From: Oscillospiraceae bacterium
GTDB taxonomy: Bacteria > Bacillota > Clostridia > Christensenellales > Aristaeellaceae
DNA: 12,948 nucleotides
NCBI GenBank assembly: GCA_031282605.1
Contig: JAITDK010000258.1
Coordinates: 1-12,948 of the forward strand
Direction of reading: 5' to 3'
Below are positions 1-6,014 of this stretch, in pieces; position 1 is the first letter of the stretch; each line of letters starts with the position of its first letter. The notes below the pieces were generated by a model that was not told where the DNA came from, did not search any database, and was given only the letters and a program-made list of their open reading frames with translations. A program made the position numbers and the translations under genes.

Positions 1-180
1 CATACCCATCGCCGCGGATACGGACACGGCGCACAACGCTGCAGCCCAAACTGCGGCGATTGTCCTTGCGCGTCCCAACGGCCATCCGACAGTGAACATC
101 GATCCAACGTACCGATACCGTTTTACGCCGTGCGCGTCGAGCGTATCAATATAATCCGACGGGTTTATAACGCGTTTCAT
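1..180 (-). CDS. N-terminal part of an unrecognised membrane or exported protein (runs off the window)
   Basis: An open minus-strand frame of 60 codons starts with ATG at 178-180 and leaves the window without a stop. It begins MKRVINPSDYIDTLD and is basic and polar for about 38 residues. A hydrophobic segment follows (about residues 40-60, rich in Ala and Val), which looks like a transmembrane helix or late signal anchor. I do not recognise the family. There is no Shine-Dalgarno sequence before this ATG, but a good sigma-A promoter (-35 at 211-216, -10 at 188-193) would start transcription at about 181-182, so the message may be leaderless. A later ATG at 97-99 is the alternative start, also without a clear ribosome-binding site. 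The gene lies downstream of the zinc-ribbon protein gene in the same orientation but has its own promoter. Confidence 0.5.
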   Translation of the reverse strand, partial: MKRVINPSDYIDTLDAHGVKRYRYVGSMFTVGWPLGRARTIAAVWAAALCAVSVSAAMGM

Positions 181-187
181 TTCTACG

Positions 188-216
188 ACTATATCACTTA
201 ATCCGGTGTTTTTCAA
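188..216 (-). promoter_or_regulatory. Sigma-A-type promoter for the minus-strand gene at the left edge
   Basis: Read on the minus strand, TTGAAA (211-216) and TATAGT (188-193) are separated by 17 bases. Each matches its consensus hexamer at five of six positions. Transcription would start at about 181-182, directly in front of the ATG at 180. The -35 element lies inside the first of three TTCAAC repeats. Confidence 0.5.
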
Positions 217-237
217 CTGCGTTCAACTATTTTCAAC
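212..237. repeat. Three TTCAAC direct repeats at exact 10-base spacing
   Basis: TTCAAC occurs at 212-217, 222-227 and 232-237, one turn of the helix apart (GTTGAA on the minus strand). The copy nearest the gene overlaps the proposed -35 element. Helically phased repeats over a promoter are typical of a regulator binding site or a curved upstream element. Which protein might bind is unknown. Confidence 0.5.
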
Positions 238-268
238 AATATACGCCGGAAAATCATCACGCGGGGCT

Positions 269-298
269 GCCCCACTGCCGCTGCGGTGGCAGTGGGGC
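269..298. terminator. Strong GC-rich hairpin after the zinc-ribbon protein gene, no U-tract
   Basis: The arms 269-281 and 286-298 pair over about 13 base pairs (one G-U) around the four-base loop TGCG. The hairpin starts 10 bases past the stop codon of the upstream minus-strand gene. Neither strand has a run of T directly after it, so it is not a textbook intrinsic terminator. It may act as a mRNA 3'-end stabiliser or need Rho. The position fits the 3' end of that gene. Confidence 0.4.
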
Positions 299-307
299 TC
301 TTCCACG

Positions 308-2296
308 TCAATCATAATAGGTATACCTGCCCATCATCCTGGGCATGTCGTCATACATCCCGCTTACGTCGGCATAGATGCGGTATGACTCGCCCAGCTT
401 CCATGTATCGGAGGATTTGTTCTCCAGCATGACCAGCTGTTCCGCGCCGTTCGATCCGGTATCCATTATGACAATCTGCGGGCTTTCGGAGTACACGCGC
501 ACGACCCTGCCCTTGCACATGTATATCTGACCGACGCGCATGTGGATATTCGTCAGCAATTCCTGATAATCCTTGGCTGACAACGCCCATGCCTTCTTGG
601 AGTATTCGGAGGCCGGGATCATGTAGTATATCGTGTGCTCAAGCACGGAATCCGGCAGATCCGGGTACGAGGCGCGCATGACGATCGTGTTGTCGCCCAT
701 CTCGGTTAGCAGTGCGGTAAACTTGAACACCCCGTCCGGGCTGACCGACAGGTCGGTGTGAGGGGTTTCGACCGTGATAGTCGCACCGGGTTTAGTGTAT
801 CCGGTCAGTTCATAGTCGTTGGTCTTCTTGACGGAACGGACGCCTGTATCCTCCTTGAGCGTCAGCGTGATCTCCATCTTCTGCCGAAAAAACGTCAGCG
901 ACAGCTCGTTGGTTCGCGCGTGCGGCGCCGTGACCAGTATAGAGATATCGTTCGCGCCCTTGTCCTGCACCGGTATAGTCGCGGTCAGCAGACCGTTGTC
1001 GTCCATCGTGTCGGATACGTCCTGCATCGCGTCGGGCGAGTCACGGTCGCCGACGAGCACCTTGCTGCCCGGCTCCACCTGCAGCTGGATAGTGCCGATG
1101 GCGGTGGACACCTGCGTCCACGAGGCTTTGGGCAGCAGCAGCGCAGCCTGCGACAGCGGCACGGCCACGTCGAACTCGATAGGCGGCATCGCTTTCGATC
1201 CCTCTAGCGATGGGTTCAGCGTAATGCGCGCGGTCTCGCCCAGTTCGTCGACCGCGCCCTGCCGCTCGTAGAACGCGTAGTCCGGCAGGGATACCGTGGC
1301 ATAGCCGTTGATTACCGTGTAGGTGTGCGCCAGTTCGCGTATGACGATCTTCTCCCCCTCTTGGCCGGGGATCTGTATCACGTGGCCGGGCAATCCCTGC
1401 ACCTCCCGCGCCTCGACGCGATACGCTACGTCGGTTGACGTCGGACTATCGATATTCGGTACCAGGAACACCGTGACCGCGACGTACGCGGCGACTGCGA
1501 GCACCGCCGCTATGCATATGCGCAGCGCCCATACTGCCGCGGCGAACGCTCCCCGCGCTCTTGATCCCGATCCGCTTTGGGTTCGCGTCAGCGCTATAGC
1601 GTGCGTTTCCGGTTCTACGCGCGGCACGTCCATGTCTATCAGTCGGGTCGCGCCGTATGAAGGCGCCATCGCCAGGAAGCCGTCCTCCGCGTCTTCGTCC
1701 GGCGCGTCGTCATATTCGTCGTACAGTCCGTGTTCGCGCAGCGGGTTCAGCAGCGCGGCGGCCGCGTCGGGGTGGACGGGTTCGACATGCTGCGCGCGCC
1801 GCCACGTACCCGGCATTCGCCCCGCGATATGCAGCGCGCGGCGGTTTTTCTTAGGCGTCGCCGGGGTCGGCGGTTCCGCGTCATAATAAGGATCCTCCGC
1901 CTGAATGGGCAGGATCTCCTCGACTATCCAGCCGGGGGACGGGTAGTTTTCTCCATCCTCGTAAGCCGGCGCGCCGTCGTTCGCGGCCATATCCTCCCGC
2001 GCCGCGTCGCGCCGCATACGATTCAGCTGGTTCAGCTGCTCCTCACCCTTGAGGCGGCGGCGTTTCAGCTCCAGCATCTCGGAGGCCAGCGGCGGTTCTC
2101 CCGGGTCATAAGCGGAACCAAACGGGCGTGTCTTGTCCAGCGCCGCCGCGGGTTGACCGCCGGGCGAGGCGAACTGCCGCGCCCACCGCGCGTCCGCGCC
2201 GTCATTATATAATCGTTCGTCGGACAGCGGCGTTCCGCAGCGGAAGCAGCGTGGAAACGCGTCGCGGTTCCAATGTCCGCAGTTCGGGCACTTCAT
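308..2296 (-). CDS. Zinc-ribbon, single-pass membrane protein with Ig-like and OB-like extracytoplasmic domains
   Basis: This is a 662-residue protein of unknown function. The start is ATG at 2294-2296: GGGAGGA (2306-2312) lies about nine bases upstream, and translation then begins MKCPNCGHW. The frame stays open to 2437 but has no comparable site there. A zinc ribbon is formed by Cys3, Cys6, Cys17 and Cys20. Residues about 25-245 are acidic, Pro/Ala-rich and probably disordered. One transmembrane helix lies at about 252-279, giving a cytoplasmic N-terminus and an outer C-terminal half. Residues about 397-466 and 494-560 look like beta-sandwich repeats; the second has a Gly-x-Thr-x-Pro-Gly-Ala pattern typical of bacterial Ig-like domains. 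The last 90 residues resemble an OB fold. Similar architectures occur in Clostridia as zinc-ribbon domain proteins; a sensing or envelope role is inference. The gene is divergent from the thiI operon. Confidence 0.85.
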   Translation of the reverse strand: MKCPNCGHWNRDAFPRCFRCGTPLSDERLYNDGADARWARQFASPGGQPAAALDKTRPFGSAYDPGEPPLASEMLELKRRRLKGEEQLNQLNRMRRDAAREDMAANDGAPAYEDGENYPSPGWIVEEILPIQAEDPYYDAEPPTPATPKKNRRALHIAGRMPGTWRRAQHVEPVHPDAAAALLNPLREHGLYDEYDDAPDEDAEDGFLAMAPSYGATRLIDMDVPRVEPETHAIALTRTQSGSGSRARGAFAAAVWALRICIAAVLAVAAYVAVTVFLVPNIDSPTSTDVAYRVEAREVQGLPGHVIQIPGQEGEKIVIRELAHTYTVINGYATVSLPDYAFYERQGAVDELGETARITLNPSLEGSKAMPPIEFDVAVPLSQAALLLPKASWTQVSTAIGTIQLQVEPGSKVLVGDRDSPDAMQDVSDTMDDNGLLTATIPVQDKGANDISILVTAPHARTNELSLTFFRQKMEITLTLKEDTGVRSVKKTNDYELTGYTKPGATITVETPHTDLSVSPDGVFKFTALLTEMGDNTIVMRASYPDLPDSVLEHTIYYMIPASEYSKKAWALSAKDYQELLTNIHMRVGQIYMCKGRVVRVYSESPQIVIMDTGSNGAEQLVMLENKSSDTWKLGESYRIYADVSGMYDDMPRMMGRYTYYD

Positions 2297-2422
2297 TGTT
2301 AATAATCCTCCCGCTCTGGGATGCGGCGCGCAGCGATCGCGCGCGTAAGGGCGTGAATGTAGGATTCTGTGTGAACCTTTAAGAATCCTGCAAAAAACCC
2401 CTCCTATATAATGAACGAACGA

Positions 2423-2452
2423 TCGACACAAACCCATTCATTATGCTATAAT
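2423..2452 (+). promoter_or_regulatory. Sigma-A promoter of the small membrane protein-nifZ-thiI operon
   Basis: TCGACA (2423-2428, five of six consensus bases) and a perfect TATAAT (2447-2452) are separated by 18 bases. TGC directly before the -10 gives the extended -10 form TGnTATAAT. Transcription would begin near 2459, leaving a leader of about 60 bases before the first gene. I see no second promoter of this quality before the next two genes. Confidence 0.7.
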
Positions 2453-2506
2453 ACGTCAAAGCGTCGAAATAAACGGCGATAAAGCAACGTCAAAACAACG
2501 ATAGGC

Positions 2507-2512
2507 GGAGGG
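2507..2512 (+). promoter_or_regulatory. Ribosome-binding site that selects the downstream GTG
   Basis: GGAGGG lies 2 bases before GTG 2515 but 8 bases before the in-frame GTG 2521. The second spacing is normal and the first is too tight, so 2521 is preferred as the start of the small membrane protein. Confidence 0.55.
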
Positions 2513-2520
2513 CTGTGCGG

Positions 2521-3051
2521 GTGGATAACTTTCGAGAAGAGATAGTGGCTAAGAAGAACCGCGGGCTGAACAGCGTGGCTTACGCGGCCGCGACAGTGAT
2601 GATGGTCGTTCTCGCCCTGATAGCGGCGATGATGTTCTCGACGCTGGGAGCGGGCTTCAGCGTGCAGACCCTTGTCATGTTGATCGTGACGGGCGGACTG
2701 GCGTTCCTGATATTCTGGAAGCGCGATACGCTGCGCACCGAGTACGAATATTCGTTCACGAACGGCGAGCTGGACTTCGCGCGCGTGCTGGGCAATAAGA
2801 AACGCAAGAACCTGGGCAGCATGACGGTCAAGAACGTCGAGGCGATGGGACACGTCGCGCACTCCAGCTTCCAGCGTTACGTGACGATGCCTGGCGTTGA
2901 AAAGACCAACTGGTTCCTGAACCGCGACGGAAACCTTTTCTATTTCTATTATAACAAGGACGGCAAGAAGCGCATCATCGTCATCGAGCCGACCGAACAG
3001 CTGGTCTCGATGTTCAAGACATACGCTCAGCGCGGCGCGTTCCAGGGGTAA
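2521..3051 (+). CDS. Small two-helix membrane protein, DUF6106-like
   Basis: The protein has 176 residues if translation starts at GTG 2521, or 178 from GTG 2515. It opens with a charged stretch containing FREEIVAKKN. Two hydrophobic helices follow: residues about 18-40 after Leu-Asn-Ser, and about 46-65, ending in Phe-Trp-Lys-Arg. The remaining 110 residues form a soluble, probably cytoplasmic domain rich in Tyr, Phe and Lys that ends without a further helix. The EEIV-x-KK opening, size and topology match my memory of the DUF6106 family of Clostridia; I could not check this by search. The function is unknown. It is the first gene of an operon with the cysteine desulfurase, 41 bases downstream, but nothing in it suggests a sulfur-transfer role. 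Confidence 0.8.
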   Translation: MDNFREEIVAKKNRGLNSVAYAAATVMMVVLALIAAMMFSTLGAGFSVQTLVMLIVTGGLAFLIFWKRDTLRTEYEYSFTNGELDFARVLGNKKRKNLGSMTVKNVEAMGHVAHSSFQRYVTMPGVEKTNWFLNRDGNLFYFYYNKDGKKRIIVIEPTEQLVSMFKTYAQRGAFQG

Positions 3052-3090
3052 CGATAGGGAACGATGGCAAACGATAGGGAAACGATATAG
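3050..3090 (+). repeat. Short tandem repeat (acgatRgg-type, 10-base period) before the cysteine desulfurase gene
   Basis: The spacer holds four consecutive 10-base units related to ACGATAGGGA: 3051-3060 and 3071-3080 are identical, 3061-3070 reads ACGATGGCAA and 3081-3090 reads AACGATATAG. The units carry the only purine-rich ribosome-binding candidates for the next gene; AGGGA at 3076-3080 is 12 bases from the ATG. A related ACGATAGG occurs at 2498-2505 before the ribosome-binding site of the preceding gene. Confidence 0.6.
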
Positions 3091-3092
3091 TA

Positions 3093-4238
3093 ATGATATA
3101 CCTGGACAACAGCGCCACAACGCCGCCGCTGCCGAGCGTAATTGACGAGATGTCGCGCGTGATGCGCGAGTCCGACTGGAATCCATCCGCGCTGTACCGC
3201 CCGGCTATCGACGCGGAACAGATCGTTTCCGCGTGCCGCGAGACACTGCGGACGCAACTGAGCGCGGATCGGATCGTGTTCACGTCCGGCGGCACGGAAT
3301 CGGACAACTTGGCTGTACAAGGCGCGGCGGATCGATTGCGCAGGCCTGGGACATTCCTGTTTTCGTCGGCGGAACACGCGGCGGTGCTGGAACAGCGCGC
3401 CGCGCTGGAATCGCGCGGTCACACGGTAAGGATAATCCCGCTCACGCCGGAGGGGCTGGTCGATCTGAACGCTCTTGAATCGATGATAGACCATGATACC
3501 GCGCTGATCGCCGTGATGGCGGTATCAAACGAGACTGGCGCGGTAATGCCGCTGAAGGAGATAGCCGACATGCGGGATCGATTATGCCCGTCGGCGCTGC
3601 TGTTCTCCGACGCTGTGCAGGGATTCATGAGGATGCAGGCTCCGCCTCGCGGCGTCGACATGATATCCATCAGCGCGCACAAGATTCACGGACCCAAGGG
3701 TGTAGGCGTGCTGGCCATGGGTAAGCGCGTCCGGTTGAATCCGCGTTCGTTCGGCGGCGGTCAGGAGGGCGGGCTGCGTGCAGGCACGGAGAACGTACCC
3801 GGAATCGCGGGACTGCGCGCGGCGACGACGGCGTTCGGCGATTGCGGATTCGATATCCCCGCGAAACTGCGCGCCAATAAGGCGCGGTTTCTGCGGATAT
3901 TGCGCGGCTTAATCCCAGACATACAGATAAACGGACCAGACCCCGAGTCCGACCGCGCCGCTCCACACATCCTGAATATATCCACGCCGGGCATCGGCGG
4001 CGAGGTTCTCGTGCACGCGTTAGAGCGCGAGGGGGTTTATGTCGGCACCGGGTCGGCTTGCTCGTCCAGGAAGAAACAGCGCAGCGTGGGTTTTTCGTCG
4101 ATGGGCATACCGCAGGAACGCGCCGACCGCGCGATACGCGTCAGCCTGTCTCCATGGAGCGCGGAATCGGATATGGATCAGGCGGCGGAAGCGATCGTCA
4201 GGGCGCATCGGGCGGTCTATCCGTATCGGAAGAGATAG
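3093..4238 (+). CDS. Cysteine desulfurase, NifS/NifZ type, sulfur donor for ThiI
   Basis: This PLP-dependent class V aminotransferase-fold enzyme of 381 residues takes sulfur from L-cysteine, giving alanine and an enzyme persulfide. It begins MIYLDNSATTPP, the usual opening of the family. His95 (SSAEH) should stack on the cofactor, Asp173 (FSDAVQG) should pair with the pyridine nitrogen, and Lys197 (SISAHK) is the Schiff-base lysine. RAGTENV lies at 229-235, and the catalytic cysteine is Cys323 in GSACSS. Length and motifs are complete. No iron-sulfur scaffold gene is adjacent, but thiI follows 50 bases downstream. In Bacillus subtilis the same pairing (nifZ-thiI) makes tRNA 4-thiouridine, so that role is inferred here. 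The ribosome-binding site is weak, an AGGGA inside the tandem repeat. NifS or IscS subtype cannot be settled from sequence alone. Confidence 0.93.
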   Translation: MIYLDNSATTPPLPSVIDEMSRVMRESDWNPSALYRPAIDAEQIVSACRETLRTQLSADRIVFTSGGTESDNLAVQGAADRLRRPGTFLFSSAEHAAVLEQRAALESRGHTVRIIPLTPEGLVDLNALESMIDHDTALIAVMAVSNETGAVMPLKEIADMRDRLCPSALLFSDAVQGFMRMQAPPRGVDMISISAHKIHGPKGVGVLAMGKRVRLNPRSFGGGQEGGLRAGTENVPGIAGLRAATTAFGDCGFDIPAKLRANKARFLRILRGLIPDIQINGPDPESDRAAPHILNISTPGIGGEVLVHALEREGVYVGTGSACSSRKKQRSVGFSSMGIPQERADRAIRVSLSPWSAESDMDQAAEAIVRAHRAVYPYRKR

Positions 4239-4278
4239 TTATATAATTGCGTTGTTAATATTCAACCACAACTCACAT

Positions 4279-4283
4279 GGAGG
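4279..4283 (+). promoter_or_regulatory. Ribosome-binding site that sets the thiI start
   Basis: GGAGG overlaps the upstream in-frame ATG (4277) and lies five bases before the ATG at 4289. The first ATG is therefore part of the ribosome-binding site region and the second is the start. Confidence 0.75.
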
Positions 4284-4288
4284 CTTGC

Positions 4289-5458
4289 ATGTCCGATGAA
4301 TCGACCGCCGCGCCGCGTTCGCGAAAGACGCTGCTGATCCGTTATGGCGAGATATACCTAAAAGGGCAGAACCGTTCGTTCTTCATGAATAAGATGCTCG
4401 GCCAGATTCGCGAGGCTGTGCGACCGTTCGACGGCGAGGCTTGGCTGTCGGACGGGCACATTTATGTCGGAGGCATGTCTGATATTGACGCCACGGTCAA
4501 GCGCGTGAGGCGGATGTTCGGCATACACTCGCTGAGTGTCGCGGTTGAACTGCCGAAGGATTACGCTGCGGTAGTCGCGTTCGCCGAAGAGACCGCTCGC
4601 GCAAGGCTCGGCTCGTTTAAGGTGAAGGCGCGTCGCTCGGACAAACGCTTCCAACCCGATTCGCAGGAGATCAACCGCGATTTGGGGCATCGTATGCTGC
4701 AGGCGAATCCGTCGCTGCGCGTGGATGTGACCAACCCTGACTGGACGCTAAACGTAGAGGTGCGCGACCGCGTATACGTCTATAACGATATCATTCCTGG
4801 CGCGGGCGGGATGCCGCGCGGCACGAACGGCAGGGCGTGCCTGATGCTGTCGGGAGGTATCGACAGCCCTGTTGCGGGATACATGATAGCAAAGCGAGGC
4901 GCGTCGCTATGCGCGGTGTACTTCGACGGATTCCCGTATACCAGCGAGCGGGCAAGGGAGAAGGTAGTCTCGCTGGCGCGCATACTGACTGAGTCATGCG
5001 GGCCGATAAGGTTGTACGCAGCGCCGTTCACGCCGGTTCAGGAGGCTATAAGGGACGTGTGCCCCGAGCAATACACGACCGTTTTGATGCGCAGGTTTAT
5101 GGTGCGCATTGCACAGCGTATAGCAAGGCGTGAGAAAGCCTCCGCGCTGATTACAGGCGAGAGTGTTGGTCAGGTCGCCAGCCAGACGATGGACTCGCTG
5201 GTGTGCACGGATGCAGTGGCCGAGATGCCTGTGTTCCGACCGTTGATCGGTATGGATAAGATTGAAATTATCCAGCGCGCCGAGTCTATCGGCACGTACG
5301 AAACCTCTATCCTGCCGTACGAGGATTGCTGCTCGATATTCACGCCTAAGCACCCGGTGACGCACCCCATCCTGCGCGCCGTCGAAGCCGCCGAAGCCGC
5401 ACTCGATGTTGACGCGTTGGCTGAAGCCGCGTTCAGCGGCGCGGAGAGGCTATTATAA
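4289..5458 (+). CDS. thiI: tRNA 4-thiouridine synthetase ThiI (no rhodanese domain)
   Basis: ThiI adenylates uridine 8 of tRNA and replaces its oxygen with sulfur; it has also been linked to thiamine thiazole synthesis. The protein has 389 residues from ATG 4289. RYGEIYLKG at 18-26 and the region to about 165 form the N-terminal ferredoxin-like/THUMP part that holds tRNA. The PP-loop ATP-binding motif SGGIDS is at 188-193, the conserved GESVGQVASQT at 290-300, and the YEDCC segment with Cys347-Cys348 lies near the C-terminus, followed by FTPKHPVTHP. It ends soon after this, so the rhodanese domain of the Escherichia coli enzyme is absent, as is usual in Bacillota. Persulfide sulfur is then expected directly from the desulfurase encoded upstream. 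It is the last gene of the plus-strand operon; no intrinsic terminator is evident after it. Confidence 0.96.
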   Translation: MSDESTAAPRSRKTLLIRYGEIYLKGQNRSFFMNKMLGQIREAVRPFDGEAWLSDGHIYVGGMSDIDATVKRVRRMFGIHSLSVAVELPKDYAAVVAFAEETARARLGSFKVKARRSDKRFQPDSQEINRDLGHRMLQANPSLRVDVTNPDWTLNVEVRDRVYVYNDIIPGAGGMPRGTNGRACLMLSGGIDSPVAGYMIAKRGASLCAVYFDGFPYTSERAREKVVSLARILTESCGPIRLYAAPFTPVQEAIRDVCPEQYTTVLMRRFMVRIAQRIARREKASALITGESVGQVASQTMDSLVCTDAVAEMPVFRPLIGMDKIEIIQRAESIGTYETSILPYEDCCSIFTPKHPVTHPILRAVEAAEAALDVDALAEAAFSGAERLL

Positions 5459-5464
5459 TCACAG

Positions 5465-5576
5465 AAATACAGGGGAGGATTCCTTAGGGAGCGTGGATTG
5501 GGTTCCCCCGTCCGACATCCGCCGGGAGACTCCTTCTGTCGCTGCGTCGACATCGCCCCCTAGGTCTCCCTCCCCC
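5465..5576. repeat. Degenerate palindromic, REP-like sequence in the convergent gap
   Basis: The 278 bases between thiI and the last importer-operon gene (5459-5736) hold no convincing gene. The left part has an unusual, skewed composition with runs of G and C. GGGAGAC (5524-5530) pairs with GTCTCCC (5564-5570), and the enclosed sequence contains TCCTTCTGTCGCTGCG and CGCCCCCTAGG. This resembles the small palindromic repeats scattered between genes in many gut Clostridia, judged from memory only. No other copy is present in the window. From 5581 to 5736 I see nothing beyond a short direct repeat (AGGAACC twice at 5691-5704). No clear terminator for either operon is visible. Confidence 0.35.
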
Positions 5577-5736
5577 AAAACTCATTTTCCCCGAAAAGTG
5601 CACAAAAGCTGAGTGCGAAGCGGGTAAGAGAGACAAGGGTGTTTGTTAAAGAACGCTGGTTTTACGGGCTTTCCCATCCGCCCAGGAACCAGGAACCGCT
5701 TGATATGAATCTACCGTGGCATAAAACCCTTAACGC

Positions 5737-6012
5737 TCACCAAAACCAAGCGATCATGAACACAAACAACCCCATAATGCCCATGAACGCTGCTACATAC
5801 GGCAGCAGCAGCGAGAATATCGCGATGATCATGGCCAGCGAATCCTTCGCTTCTGGCCGTTCCTTCGAGGGCGAAACCGCGCCTCTTCTCCGAAAAAAGC
5901 GCAAGCCGCCCTTGCTTTTTGCCTTGCCGGGATCCGGATACTTATCGGGAAGATTGGCGTGGCGTATACGCGCCAAATCCTCTTCCACCCGATTCCCGCC
6001 GAAGAACATCAT
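5737..6012 (-). CDS. Small membrane protein closing the ABC importer operon
   Basis: A 91-residue protein starts at ATG 6010-6012, two bases past the stop codon of the downstream-most ATPase gene. Its ribosome-binding site GGGAGG (6019-6024) is formed by the last glycine codons of that gene, so translation is probably coupled. The first 57 residues are soluble, with 15-odd basic residues, several prolines and a KSKGGLRFFRRRG cluster. Residues 58-91 are almost wholly hydrophobic, long enough for one long or two short helices, and end in Trp-Phe-Trp. By the positive-inside rule the N-terminus is cytoplasmic. I do not recognise the family. The frame extends upstream to 6108, but that part merely overlaps the ATPase gene. 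It could be an accessory or regulator of the importer; this rests only on position. Confidence 0.7.
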   Translation of the reverse strand: MMFFGGNRVEEDLARIRHANLPDKYPDPGKAKSKGGLRFFRRRGAVSPSKERPEAKDSLAMIIAIFSLLLPYVAAFMGIMGLFVFMIAWFW

Positions 6013-6014
6013 CG

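Noticed and set aside
2297..2437. 47-residue N-terminal extension of the zinc-ribbon membrane protein
   Set aside because: The open frame continues upstream, but the strong GGGAGGA site and the family-like MKCPNCG opening point to the ATG at 2296. The extension also reaches toward the plus-strand promoter.
2376..2440. Minus-strand promoter for the zinc-ribbon protein gene
   Set aside because: A TATATA-like -10 occurs near 2405-2411, but the -35 candidates (TTGTGT or TTTGTG) have poor match or spacing, so I do not list it.
2446..3186. 246-codon open frame on the minus strand
   Set aside because: It is antisense to the small membrane protein gene and covers its promoter; composition is rich in Arg, His and Leu, as in shadow frames.
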